Assembly: GCA_028829895.1 (NCBI GenBank)
Contig: CM054179.1
Location: forward strand, 105,177,875-105,241,874
Direction of reading: 5' to 3'
DNA: 64,000 nt
Source: Sinotaia quadrata
Lineage: Eukaryota; Mollusca; Gastropoda; Architaenioglossa; Viviparidae
Below the pieces are notes generated by a model. It worked only from the letters and a program-made list of their open reading frames with translations. It ran no database searches and had not been told where the DNA came from. The position numbers were made by a program, and so were the translations under genes. How positions within the stretch are numbered: the first letter of the stretch is position 1; each line of letters begins with the position of its first letter. Shown here one piece after another: positions 1 through 12,101 of this stretch.

Positions 1-180
1 CTATTGAATGATAAAACTACTTATCCAGTTGGAACTGGATTGGATTGCATCAACAATTTCTAGCATATTCTCTACTCCAGCTGTTTACTCCAACTCTGAC
101 ACAAAAATGCCATCATAAGTAGTGCCCAAGGTCGGGTCACTTTGACATTTAACAATTTATATAACAATTAAGTTTAGAAA
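1..180. repeat. 3'-flank module, copy 1 of 3
   Basis: A block with recognisable copies at 17272-17420 and 34601-34700. Shared text includes CAATTTCTAGCATATTCTC (copies 1 and 3) and CAAGGTCGGGTCACTTTGA (copies 1 and 2). The copies lie about 17.3 kb apart on the downstream side of receptor genes A, B and C, so the module probably marks the end of an ancient tandem duplication unit. No coding potential was seen. Confidence 0.6.
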
Positions 181-536
181 TAGTGATAGGCAAATTTACT
201 CCACCACAGTTGGCAACCTCTTCACTCTAATATTTAACTAAGAATCTTATAACCTGTGCTGACCACCCATTCACAGCAATATCAATTATTAATTTCTAAT
301 CATATTACTATCAATATGAATCAAGATGTAATAAATTTAAAGTTAAATGTTTTCATCACATAATCGTGAATAAAACGTTAAACGGACTCTCATATTACAC
401 AGCTTTCTGATTCCATGTTTGTTTATATCTCATTACAAAGTTCTTGAGTTATAAGACAACACTTGTCATTTGCATGTAATAGTAGTAGTAGAAATAGTAA
501 TAGTGGTAACATTATTATTACAGAATTTGTAAATAA

Positions 537-767
<231 letters not shown>

Positions 768-1680
768 TGTGAAATTATGTGGGGTTATATAACCTTCCTC
801 AAGGTTCTATGAATAATTAATTTACAAATATTAATTATTATAACAACACTTCGACCGGGTCTTCGTCTTATGCGGTCAGGATGACTAAGTCAAACCCTAG
901 AATCTACAATTAAGCAGCTAATTGTTTCCCTCTTCTAGGTGTTACTCGTCCAGAATGAAAATGCAATCCTGTTAAATCGTATTAATTAGGTATTACCATA
1001 ATATCTCTCTCGCCCGCACACATTCCCACAGTTTGAGGTGTTCTTTCCCAAAGTATTTATGACTGTCTTTTAGATTTACTTATACTTGACAGCCCTTCCC
1101 TCCCCTCAAAACCACATACTTCCTTTGGCAAGTGACAATCCAAAGTTGAAAGAATAAATCAACAATTTTATTAACTGTACAAATAACTAAATAATTAACA
1201 AAATCATTTATACACTATTTACAAGCAAATTATATATTAATTCTTGATAAGTTACAATTAAACCTCCTCAATTTAAATTGTTCAATGTCTTTTCAGTTCG
1301 TATCAAAACTAATAATAATCTATACTAAACTTTTATATTACAAAATTAGAAGAAATAGAAAAAATCATAGAAAGATGTTACAACATAAACTGAGAGCTGG
1401 AAAGCATTCAGCTGATTGTCTATGTGTTCATTCATGTGAACTCGTCACTGAAGCTGCCAGGCACGAAGCAATAGAGATGCGTGTAGGCAGCCACCAGTTC
1501 GTTAATGACGCACAAATGTTCGAGCACATAAGGTACGAGCAGTCCTCACTCTCACAGTTCAATACTGTCAATGGGTCAGCTATGCGAGGGGTTTTAATCC
1601 TACTTATGCAATAGCATCTCTTGCCCGATGACAATTAGTTTATTATTAAAAATATATTTACTTAATGATTTGCATTTTTT
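768..1680. other. Non-genic stretch with repeat-like AT-rich core
   Basis: Contains an AT-rich segment (1140-1270) followed by a more GC-rich piece (1390-1630) with short open frames on both strands. No splice-flanked exon or family match could be defended. The layout (TTTATTAA-rich lead, then GC-richer tail) resembles the dispersed repeats at 16.8, 23.5, 38.5, 46.3 and 60 kb. The missing terminal exon of gene A could lie here or left of the window; no QEPWDN-type box was found. Confidence 0.4.
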
Positions 1681-1692
1681 ATGTCACAGATT

Positions 1693-1859
<167 letters not shown>

Positions 1860-2081
1860 TCAAAATCAAATGTTTCTGCAAGTATTTAGCTACGTTGTGA
1901 ACCACTATTCTGTGTTTTATGTCTTGAATTAAAATGTTTTGGTCTTGAAAAAGTCTGGAAAAGGTCTGGAAAATTATTTTTCATCTTTAGCAGGAATCCT
2001 GTAAGTCATACTGCGCACAGCCTGTGACGTATCCATTAGTTCATTAACAACACTGCGTCACAAAAGCATTTTTGTGTAAGT

Positions 2082-4385
2082 TGTCTAAGATTTTTCAACT
2101 GATTTAGGATAATTTTGCATTGTTAAATTTGAAAATGACATCCGTTGTTTTTAATCAGGTCAGGTGTTTGATTTAATTCGATTTTAAAATATCCTATCTT
2201 ATAGCTAAATCGATTACATTTTTGTAACATTATTAGGCAATTTTTGTTAATATTTCTCTTCCAAAATAGGTTTATAAATTAAAAAAATTAATTTAAATTT
2301 TAAAAAATCGTTTTCTAACACAATTCATTTATTAAATGTTACAAACGTTGATTAGTGTACATTGAATAGTAGACATTGATAATGGTAAGTACATATAAAT
2401 TCAATATTAGGTCATCATTGTTCAAAAATTCAGGGCATGAACTTCCGTCTCTTCGAACTTCTAAAATGCTCAGCAGTAGGAATGTCTCTCTTTAGAGTTC
2501 AACAGTAATCAGCCATCATGACTGCATCCCAGCGTCCCTGACACCTGGTTTCCATCTCTTTCATATCCTGATGAAATCTCTCCCCTTGCTCGTCGCTCAT
2601 TGATCCCAGATTTTCGGGAAACCGATCCATATGTGAGAATAAGTAATGCATTTTGATGTTCATGTTTCATCCAAGGTTTCTGAAAGCAGTCAGCATATTG
2701 GCAACAAGCTCTGCATGGTTCCTGGCCTTATTGTTGCCAAGAAAGTTTTTCACAACCAGAACAAAAGCCTTCCACGCTTCCAGTTCCACTTCATTCATTG
2801 AGTTTTCAAACTCTGGAACTCCGATTAGCTTACGGAGTTGTGGACCATCACAAATGCCAGCATTCAACTTCTCAATGGTAGACCCTGGAAAAGCATGGCA
2901 CAAGTAAGCGAAACAGTCACCATCCTTGTCCAGAGCTTGGTGAATTGTTTGATTAAGTCAAGCTTAACGTGCAGCGGTGGGAAAAGTATCTTGTCTCTGT
3001 CCACCAGAAGGTTGTTAATAGGTTCTTTGCTTTGCAAGCTACCAATTCCTCCCGTACAAGCCAATCCTGCTTTGTGTAATGCTGAGCTTTGTCCCTACTA
3101 ACCCACATGCACAGAAAGCACGGGTACTTGGTGAATCCATACTGTTGTCCCAACAAAAAGTTTATCATCTTCAGGTCAACACAAAGTAACCATCCATGCT
3201 GATCATAACGAATTTTCTCCAGCACGTACTTCACCACTTCGTACTTCTACTTCTGTATAGTCGAGTGAGCTAGAGGTACAGAGGCAAATTGGTTACCATT
3301 GTGTAGCAGAATGCATTTCAGTGATCACTTGCTGCTGTCAATGAACAATCTCCAATCTTCAGGTTTATACTGTGGTACTGTAAGCTTGTGCAGAAGCTGC
3401 GCAATATATGTACACATACCAAGTCTTTCTCTGTAGAGAAAAAACTGAGATACTCTTGATGTCTGTTGCGGTAGGTGATGCGAACAGTCAGAAAGGACGA
3501 TTTTTCCCCTCAATTTGGATCCAACAGTTCAGCAGATGACTTTGTCAAGCTGAGATCATGAACTAGATCATTTAGCTCCTTTTGCAAAATAAAGGATTTG
3601 GAACATATCATCAAGAACCACTAATTCTTCTTCTTCATATTCTTCAACACTAGAGAAATCTTCTTCACTAATGTCGGTAAGTTCTCCAGGGACAGGTACT
3701 GGAATTTCATCACAATGAGCTACTGGACGACATGCTGATTCAAGATTAGGATACTTAAGGCCGCTCTGGTATTTTCTATTAATGCCAGTCACAGTAATAG
3801 CGCAGAAGTAGCAGTCAGTGACATGGTTCGTCGGTTCCCTCCAAACCATAGGAATTCCAAATTTCAGACAACTCTTCTTACCCTTGGTCCAACGACGCAG
3901 ATTTTCGATACATGTCTTGCATACCATGTGTGGCGCCCAAACTGTATCCTGATCACTAAGTTTAATACCAAAATAAACATGGTAAGCACGCTTTATAAAA
4001 ACTGTTGCTGTATTCCTGTTAGGAACAATGGTGTATTCGCCGCAGATGTAGGAAAATATATCGGATCTATTTTTGCAATGTCTTCTGGCCGATTCCATTT
4101 CATTATCTAAAGAAGAAAATATCATTTATATCAATTATTAAAAAATTAACTTACGTAACCTCTTCTTAATTATGTAAAACAAATTATAATTTGTTTATTT
4201 AAAGAAATAAGGCATAAGAAATAAGAAAATACCCTTATATGTAAAAAAAAAAAAATAATAATGTCGCAATAGATCAAAACGTTGATCAAAAATAGATCAA
4301 AAAGTTGGCCTGATTGAACAAAACCGATGTCATTTTTGGATCCAGCACAATAAAACTGTCATAAATCCGTAAAAAATCTTAGACA
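2082..4385 (-). mobile_element. DNA-transposon-like element with imperfect terminal inverted repeats
   Basis: The left end reads TGTCTAAGATTTTT and the reverse complement of the right end begins with the same TGTCTAAGATTTTT. About 60 bp inward both ends share an AAAATGACATC(C/G)GTT block followed by an AATCAGG block. The inverted repeats enclose the decayed gene at 2433-4125. No convincing target-site duplication was found, so superfamily and exact ends are uncertain. The right end lies 17 bp past the splice donor of gene A's cytoplasmic exon. Confidence 0.6.
2433..4125 (-). pseudogene. Decayed transposon-borne multicopy gene
   Basis: Fragments in several minus frames are collinear with a multicopy protein family I know from arthropod and cnidarian genomes, usually annotated as uncharacterised. 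The N-terminal part (3568-4125) carries paired cysteines in a zinc-ribbon-like layout (motifs APHMVCKTCIENLRRW and TDCYFC) and an acidic stretch. The middle (about 2950-3510) has DWRLFIDSSK, CVDLKMINFLLGQQ and YPCFLCMW. The C-terminal part (2433-2903) has CHAFPGSTIEKL and RFPENLGSMSDEQGERFHQD. It is disabled: an in-frame stop near 3565 splits off the N-terminal part, frameshifts occur near 2990 and 2900, there is a TGA where the family usually has Cys (about 2664), and another TGA after DYC near the C-terminus (about 2506). The biochemical role of the family is not known to me. Transposon linkage rests on the flanking inverted repeats. Confidence 0.8.
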
Positions 4386-4401
4386 GCAAATTTGTTGTTA
4401 C

Positions 4402-4551
4402 CCAGTGCAATCTTTTGTGTCTTGCAGTCAAAAGCGAGAGATGGCGTACAACTCTGTTGTAATAGTGGTCGTTCTACTGATTTTATGTCTTCTGTCAAGC
4501 GTTTACTCTGTAGCACATCTTTACTATTTCCTTCTGTTCCAGCATTTTTGT
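4402..4551 (-). CDS. Receptor gene A, cytoplasmic exon
   Basis: Exon on the minus strand with a good acceptor (pyrimidine-rich tract ending TTCTATAG) at 4552-4553 and a candidate donor G|GTAACA after 4402. Length 150 nt, phase 1 in and out, which fits TM exon 4835-4948 directly upstream. It encodes about 50 hydrophilic residues (begins KNAGTEGNSKDVLQ, later SVERPLLQQSCTPS) with no membrane segment, so a cytoplasmic tail. It lacks the TPPP motif of genes B and D. If the donor is not used, reading continues 7 more codons to a TAA at 4379-4381, inside the inverted repeat of the neighbouring transposon. Either form is possible; transcript data would decide. Confidence 0.65.
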
Positions 4552-4834
4552 CTATAGAACAAAGAGAAAAGGGAGTTGCCACAGAATTATCATTCAGAGA
4601 ATAAAGTAAAATTACATTTTAACACCCTCATTGCTTTTCATGCGCACTGCCTTCAGCATCACAACAATAATTCGTAACAAGTTGTTGTTGAAGTGATGTG
4701 TATACGTTTGAATGTGTGTACGTATGCATATGTGTGTTTGTGTTTTGGGGTAAATGTGCATGGTGTTTATTACTTTAATGATAGTTGGATAAGCACACAC
4801 GCTCATTCTCATTAGAAACGCATACAACACTAAC

Positions 4835-4948
4835 CTCCTCGTCTGAAGTGGCAAATGAAGCAAGTAAGTAAGTAAGCTGTGATGATGATGAGGAGGAGGA
4901 CGATGATGAAGATTAAAAGTGCAATGACTACATTGTCGCATTGAACGT
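4835..4948 (-). CDS. Receptor gene A, transmembrane exon
   Basis: Minus-strand exon of 114 nt (38 codons, phase 1-1) between acceptor TTTGCGTGCAG and donor G|GTTAGTG. It encodes a short polar lead with one cysteine (VQCDN), about 23 hydrophobic residues (including ALLIFIIVLLLIIITAYLL), then TCFICHFRRG, a basic stop-transfer end. This makes the product a single-pass type I membrane protein. TM exons in the same relative place occur in gene B (24256-24348) and gene C (43521-43607), all phase 1-1. The longer open frame around it (4612-5028) is read-through of intron. Confidence 0.85.
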
Positions 4949-5214
4949 CTGCACGCAAACAAACAAAGGAACAAAACACAATTTGACGATATTAATATTA
5001 ATAAAATAAAAATGTTACTTATGCACACATACAGCTATCGTGCTTTCATTCTGCTTGAAATTATGTTACTATTTGCACATTTTTGATCGCTTGTTAATTT
5101 TAAAGAATTTTTCTGTCGCATTTCGTAACAAACACAATTCTTCTAGACGTCTATCTTAAGCGATCTAATATTCCGTAATAAATTTTATCTAATGTTTACT
5201 AAGTGTAATCGTCA

Positions 5215-5470
5215 CAGGACGTACCATTAGGAGGCGTATGAAGCTATCTACAGACGTACCATTAGGAGGCGTATGAAGCTATCTACAGACGTACCATTAG
5301 GAGGCGTATGAAGCTATCTACAGACGTACCATTAGGAGGCGTATGAAGCTATCTACACACGTTACCATTAGGAGGCGTATGAAGCTATCTACATACGTAC
5401 CATTAGGAGGCGTAAGAAGCTATCTACAGACATACCCTTGGAGGCCTATGAAGCTATCTACAGACGTACC
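5215..5470. repeat. 35-bp minisatellite, about 7 copies
   Basis: Unit contains GTACCATTAGGAGGCGTATG. Copies become degenerate at the right end. Lies in the gene A intron between the stalk and TM exons. Confidence 0.95.
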
Positions 5471-6458
5471 ACTCTGGACCATTATATCGTATGAAGAGAG
5501 GGGAGGGGTGGGGAACGATCGACACTTTCTACTGATAATTGATGACAGTTACATGATCCAATGCAATGCATGTATTTGACTGTTACTAGATAACAGAACA
5601 ACCAAACGACCTAGAATTGTCAGCTCACTATCCAAATATGGATAAGTAAATAACTGATTTTAATACTTTCTCTTGTGTAAGACCCTTAAAATGAAAAAAG
5701 AAAACGTATTGTAGCTGGTGTTCAATCAGAAAATATATTTTATTCTTCACAGAATCCAGTGAGTGGAACCAATTACTTCAAAGACCAGCACATAACTGAA
5801 AATGTCAAATCCAGAAAAGTTCTTGCAGGCCTTGGAGGTGAAACACGCCCCCCAAAAATGTTATATTACATCGCCATATGTGGACGACCTTGAACTCAGT
5901 AAGTGTTGGAACGTGGCGTGAAAAACACAATTAAAAGTTGTATTTGTGTACATGTATCTTTACTGAGAGACATGGAACGTTATAGTATAATGATTTTTGA
6001 TTCGTAAACGTCTTATTGACTATCAATTTTATTCCACCTACCGTCAGCAACAGCTACTCAGGAATGCACAATGTTATGAATTGGGAACTATGGTTTGGTT
6101 ATAAACCAACCTTTTTTCCGACTTAACAACTGTGTGTGTAAGGGAATCCCCATTATTGCAATAAATTCATAATTAGAATTTTAAATCTGAAGTTTCTGTC
6201 TTTGGTTTTGGATGTGAGTTGAGCGTGGTCGTTTGTTTGTCGTTCTGTCCATTTACATCTCACATTTCCGAGTTCACTCGTTCATACACACATGCCAACA
6301 ATTCATAACCCTTCATTCAGAAAAAAAAACTTAATTCCAAACAAACATCTTGGTTTGTTCTGCGTGTGGGCACTCATCATACCAAATACACGAGGCCCGG
6401 TGAGTTGCTGGTCATCTCCCCTTTCGATCAGAGATTAGGCGCATAGTGGTGACACATA
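5471..6458. other. Intron of gene A, no exon seen
   Basis: Plain AT-rich sequence. I saw no supported exon or transposon signature. Confidence 0.5.
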
Positions 6459-6954
6459 TCATAGGTATTACAGATACAACTTTCAATCTTGTCATAAGTA
6501 TTATAAATACAAGTTCAGTCATTATCATAAGTATTACAAATACAACTTTCAATCTTTTCATAAGTATTACAAATACAACTTTCAATCATTATCATAAGTA
6601 TTACAAATACAATTTTAAATCTTGTCATAAGTATTATAAATACAACTTTCAGTCATTATCATAAGTATTACAAATACAACTTTCAGTCATTATCATAAGT
6701 ATTATAAATACAACTCTCAGTCATTATCATAAAAAGTATTACAAATACAACTTTCAGTCATTATCATAAAAAGTATTACAAATACAACTTTCAGTCATTA
6801 TCATAAGTATTACAAATACAACTTTCAGTCATTATCATAAGTATTACAAATACAAAATTCAGTCATTATCATAAGTATTACAAATACAACTTTCAGTCAT
6901 TATCATAAATATTATAAATACACAAGTACGACTTCCATTCATTATCATAAGTAT
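6459..6954. repeat. 34-bp minisatellite, about 14 copies
   Basis: Unit built on CATAAGTATTACAAATACAA followed by CTTTCAGTCATTAT, with some units enlarged by AAAAG. Intronic in gene A. Confidence 0.95.
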
Positions 6955-7004
6955 TTGCTCTTCTTGCCATGACAAGGTCAAAGGAGTGGTGAGTAATTAG
7001 TTTG

Positions 7005-7262
7005 TCCATTGTAGGTTTTAATCTCGGTAATCCACTGTCCGTGGTAGGTTTAATTTCAGTAATCCACTGTTCATGGTAGGTTTAATTTCAGTAATCCACT
7101 GTTCATGGTAGGTTTAATTTCAGTAATCCACTGTTCATGGTAGGTTTAATTTCAGTAATCTACTGTTCATGGTAGGTTTAATTTCAGTAAACCACTGTTC
7201 ATGGTAGGTTTAATTTCAGTAATCCACTGTTCATGGTAGGTTTTAATTTCGGTAATCCACTG
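7005..7262. repeat. 32-bp minisatellite, about 8 copies
   Basis: Unit built on GGTAGGTTTAATTTCAGTAA followed by TCCACTGTTCAT. Intronic in gene A. Confidence 0.95.
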
Positions 7263-9525
7263 GATTAAAAATCTGGAAAGAAGGTAAAGAGCTTTTACTC
7301 TGAGTGCACGAGCTGGAATAAACCTCAAAAATGTTTGTTTGGCCACTGCTGGTTTCACTCTGTTCCTCCAGCAACGGGGTCAAGGGATGGATATTTGGGG
7401 CTATAGAGTACCCTGGTTCAAACTCGCCTGGTCGAAGCTTCAAGCTACTTAGAGGATGCACTCCAGTACTCAGGCACTGTTCATTTCTAAATTGACAACA
7501 TTTGTCGGCACCCCAACAAAAGGGACTGGCCAAACAGGCCAGCTGATTTCTCAATCGCAGCCTTGTGTATCTTTGGTGCCCGACATAATCTTAATCCACG
7601 GCCACCAAGACAAACAGCTTCCAACATCCTGTTGCCAACAAAAATACACCTGAGCGACGCTCCCGCCTTACTGTGGCATCGATATCAGAAGTATTCTCCT
7701 ACTTCGGCAAAAAACTTCAAGCACGTCACAAGTCAGTCACACACAGCCTTCAAACACGTCACAAGCAGTCACGCACAGCCTTCAAACGAAGTTCAAATAA
7801 GATGTTATAATAAGGATAGAAAATAAGAATATATTAATAAAATAATTAGAAAAAGGTATTCATTACGCAACTTACCAAATGATGACATTTTTTTGTCTTC
7901 ACACCACCACCTAAATGTCAAAACTTTAACCAGTTAAAATAAAATAACACTAACAAATTCATAAACAAAATCTCTCACCTGCCAACTACGTTAACCTCAT
8001 TAAAATCCAAGAGCCAAAAGCAATAAGTACCTAGAAATTAAATAAGAGAAACGAACAAATATGTTAACCTCATTAAAACCCAACAACTAAAAGCAATACG
8101 TGCCTAGAAAATGAAATAAGAGAAACAAACAAATATGTTAACCTCATTAAAATCCAGCAGCTTAAAGATATAAAGCCAGGGTTTAAGCTGGCATCCGTTT
8201 GAGACCTTGAGATTCATGATACTGGAAATCTGAGACAATGGGATTCATGAAATTGAAGACTTTCTGCGAGGTTGTCTGACGATGGACCGCTTGCGTCAAG
8301 TTTCAGTTTGTCACAGGATATAACTCGCCTGGAGTTGCTTGTGGTGTTTTGCTTAGGTTTTTTTTTTCTTTTGAAGAAAAGGATTTCTTACATTCTTGTG
8401 AATAATCTATTTGATTCTTCCTTGTATAGCGAATTTTCTTATCACCATACAACATCGGCCAGCATCGTGTTTATTTGAGGAAACACTGCATCCATAATTA
8501 TACTCTTCTGAAAGAGAACCGAGCGTTCATTCTTTGCTCCACGTGGATTTGGACAGTGTAACGTTTTCCTTTTAAAGGAGGACATTATTTGAGTTTTATT
8601 TCTGAGCACCATTATTTGTGTTTGTGTGTGTATACCTGTGTACATTCCGACTTCACCGCTCTGCAGTCATTCAGTGCACGTCCGATATATTCAGGTGAAA
8701 ATATTTGGATTATTTTTACTCTGTATTTTGTTTATCTCTCCGGTTTTTTTAATATATGATGACAGGATTCAAATTCTACTTTCTTTGTAAAGTGATATTC
8801 TGCCAAGATTTTCTGTAATCCGAGTGGAATTTTTGACAGTCATTTTTATTCGATTTTATTTTATTTCATCAAAAATCCAATGTCTTCTTTCTTGAACATT
8901 GGAGATTATCATTTTGCTCATTTGTGAGATGTTCCTTTTTCTGACTGAGAAATATTTTGATTTTATTATTTCTATGTATTTTTAATGTTTGTGACAGTGA
9001 GCATGATATGTTTCGATGATATTTTTTAATTAAATAATTAAATAAATTATTATTTTTTCCTCTTTAAACGAGCAGATGAGGACAATATTCCTCAAAATTC
9101 AGAATACTATTCCTCTTGTTGGTCCTATAGACCTGGTCTAGTCTTAGCTTGAAGGTCGATAGGTCATTGCTTGAAGGTCGATATTTAACCTCGATCTATG
9201 ATTAATAGAGTCGGTCATATGTCGATCCGATAACACTTTATTTGTAGCGTGTACAACGGGCTTGCACGAGATAACACCTCTGCTATTATTAGCAACTGCT
9301 TTGAATACTTATTATGTGTTACTGTATAATACACAAAAAATTATATAATCAAGACGGAAAGACTGCCACATAAACAAAAAAAGCAAAAGAAATATAAAAA
9401 ATATAAGCAAGTGATCAAAATAGTAGGAATAGATCTCTTTGTGCGTGTGTTTATGTGTGCGTGCATGCGTGTATGGAGAGAGAGAAAGAGAAAGACCAAG
9501 ATAAACAATTAAAACATATACTTAC
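7263..9525. other. Intron of gene A, no exon seen
   Basis: Includes two related 80-bp segments near 8000-8160 (TATGTTAACCTCATTAAAA shared) and otherwise unremarkable AT-rich DNA with short chance open frames. Confidence 0.5.
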
Positions 9526-9579
9526 CAGCACAATAATTTGAAGACGATGATATGTTGCAATTAGATGGTTGAAAGGTTT
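9526..9579 (-). CDS. Receptor gene A, stalk exon
   Basis: 54-nt exon on the minus strand with a textbook acceptor (TTTTCTTACAG) and donor (G|GTAAGTATA), phase 1-1. It encodes TFQPSNCNISSSSNYCA plus split codons: Ser-rich, two cysteines and one NIS sequon. It lies between the Ig and TM exons, so it should form the extracellular stalk. The counterpart in gene B is 28854-28895. Confidence 0.75.
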
Positions 9580-9992
9580 CTGTAAGAAAATATTGAAGGC
9601 AGGACATTCATTAACAAATTATTACAAATAGAATTAAATCTACACTTGTGACTATATGCCGACACATATTTTAAATATTTTAAAGAATGAAGATAGTTAA
9701 TTAATTTTCTGTTTCAAGAAAAGCGGCGACAGATGAATAAAGTAAAGATGTTTCTCTTTCTCCTTTATGAAAGTAAAATCAAATTAAATTTAAAGCTGAA
9801 TTGATACTATTAAATTATATGTTACAAAATATATGACAAACATTTTTCAAGAAATGTTTTATATTATAATAACTAACTGAAAATATTTTGTTATACAGCT
9901 GAATACCATAATTCATAGCTTGTTAATTAATTTGAAGCATAAACTTTACTAAATTTAGTTTATAATGCTTGATTACATATATTAAATATCCC

Positions 9993-10001
9993 TATATATA
10001 T

Positions 10002-10032
<31 letters not shown>
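9993..10032. repeat. (TA)n microsatellite
   Basis: About 40 bp of alternating TA with one AA interruption. Confidence 0.9.
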
Positions 10033-10247
10033 TGTAGTCAGTAAATCTTACGCAAAGTTGTAATTTGTGACAGAGTTGTCCCTCTGGAAATAGATGGAGA
10101 AGTCTTTCCTGCAAATACACTAATATATTAAACATACTTTGCTATTAATGAGGATAGGGGGGATGTACATTGATCAGTAAAACAGGTCGGTTAAAAATAC
10201 AATTGAACTTGTGTAATATGGCAATTATAATTTTGTAAATCACTAAC

Positions 10248-10289
10248 CGTCTTCTACTCCTGGCTGTGGGCAAGGTGTTATGTGAATAC
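10248..10289 (-). CDS. Receptor gene A, candidate second stalk exon
   Basis: A donor G|GTTAGTG after 10248 closes a minus-strand frame ending ITPCPQPGVEDG in phase 1. An AG at 10290-10291 would give a 42-nt exon, phase 1-1, the same length as gene B's stalk exon. The acceptor lacks a pyrimidine tract because the 54-bp minisatellite abuts it. The same frame stays open through the minisatellite, so the exon might instead extend into it. Confidence 0.35.
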
Positions 10290-10672
10290 CTTTCAGAGCT
10301 CTTTCGGTCCTATTTATAGACCTATGTATGCCCATGATTCCCTGTTTCAGAGCTCTTTCGGTCCTATTTATAGACCTATGTATGCCCATGATTCCCTGTT
10401 TCAGAGCTCTTTCGGTCCTATTTATAGACCTATGTATGCCCATGATTCCATGTTTTAGAGCCCTTTCGGTCCTATTTATAGACCTATGTATGCCCATAAT
10501 TCCCTGTTTCAGAGCTCTTTCGGTCCTATTTATAGACCTATGTATGCCCATGATTCCCTGTTTCAGAGCTCTTTCGGTCCTATTTATAGACCTATGTATG
10601 CCCATGATTCCATGTTTTAGAGCTCTTTCGGTTCTACTTTTAGACCTACGTATGCCCACGATTCTATGTTTT
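10290..10672. repeat. 54-bp minisatellite, 7 copies, open on both strands
   Basis: Unit of 54 bp (18 codons) containing GAGCTCTTTCGGTCCTATTT. Read on the minus strand each unit gives HRSINRTERALKQGIMG with an N-R-T glycosylation sequon. Read on the plus strand it gives CFRALSVLFIDLCMPMI. The period is divisible by three, so an open frame on its own proves little. Confidence 0.9.
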
Positions 10673-11269
10673 AGCCTATGTCATTGACAGGAAAACATAT
10701 CTCCATATATGGACATTGAGCATTCATCAACAAGCTATTTCCCACTAATCCCCCCATCCCCATTCATCTCTCACCTTTCGTCAACTGTCCATGCATGGCA
10801 GTTGAGTAACCGATATTCTTGATACATAACAAAGGGTGGCTATTGCCCCATCGTTTACAACTTTACAGGACTGGGTTCATGGTATGATACTTGATACATA
10901 ACAAAGGGTGGCTATTGCACCATCGTTTACAGGACTGGGTTCATGGTATGATACCCGATACAGGAAAATAAAAAATGTAACTAATAAGAATGATTAATTA
11001 ATTAGGGCATAATTTGCCAAGATTTCTCTGACAATGTTATACTTGTGTTTTTCTGTAAGGTGTATTATGTGAGCAGATTATTATAACTATTATAAGTGTT
11101 TGAACTAAGCTGCTCATATGTAGTATTATAAAGACTTGACATTGTTGAATGATTACATTTAATTTATTATGCTGTGTGCGTGTACAGGGCTAATAAATAC
11201 TGCAGCAGGAAAATGTAAGGAGACATGAATGTAAGAAAGACTGGAGTTTTTTAAAATATCGATAAATGA

Positions 11270-11754
11270 AAACTCAGGATAAACTGTCCAGCGTTAATCG
11301 AACATTGTTGTGAAGTGATGTAAATTTCAATGATCTTTTGATTATATTCAAGTGTTGTATATTTGATAGTAGATTTAATAAATGTATTGTTAAATTTATT
11401 AACCTTCTTGCACATATATTAAAACCTTATGTTGGAGTATTAGAGGGTGGATAGGATCTTGTTAAATACATGTATAAATAAAAGGCAGATTTTTATTATT
11501 CCTTTAGTAAAGGTTTCCACTTGCAAAAAACATTATGCAACAGTAAAACGTCTATCTTATTATTGTTTAAAGAGTAGAGTTTTACGACACCCTTATAATT
11601 CGCCAAGTGAGAGACATATTGATCTTTTGAGAGAACTATTAATAACTATATATTAAGATTCTCGATCACTTGTAATTGGTTATGTATTATTAAGTAATAA
11701 ATAATAATCATAACGAATGAAGCCGTACCCAGAGAGGAGTCACACCCAGAAGCA
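11270..11754 (-). repeat. LTR-like dispersed repeat, inverted copy
   Basis: The reverse complement begins TGTGACTCCTCTCTGGG and continues with TTACAAGTGATCGAGAATCT, matching copies at 16173-17130 and 23143-23830. It starts with TG like an LTR, but no internal retroelement coding region is attached. Solo LTR or a non-autonomous element are both possible. Confidence 0.65.
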
Positions 11755-12101
11755 CAATTTTAAAAATACTAGATTATTAGATAATTTATAAATAATAAAA
11801 TAAACATATTAGTGGAAATTTTTTAATATTTTATATATGGAATCAGAAATGGATGAGCATAACTGAACAAAGAATAAAAGAAAAATATCCCCAGTCGTCT
11901 CAGTAAAAGATATTACCATGTCCTCAATGATATAGAGATGTAATGCATAATGATATTATCAACCTGGGGGAATCTGATTTATGTAGAACAAGGAAATGAA
12001 ATGTGTGCATGGTGTAATATCGAGATGATTTGTGAGAGTTAATTAAATTAATTAGTCTGTCGTCGTCACTAACTATCTATCTATCTATATTACATACTTA
12101 C

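Noticed and set aside
1285..1634. Overlapping open frames on both strands in a GC-richer patch
   Set aside because: No domain, splice site or homologous exon found. Looks like the tail of a dispersed repeat.
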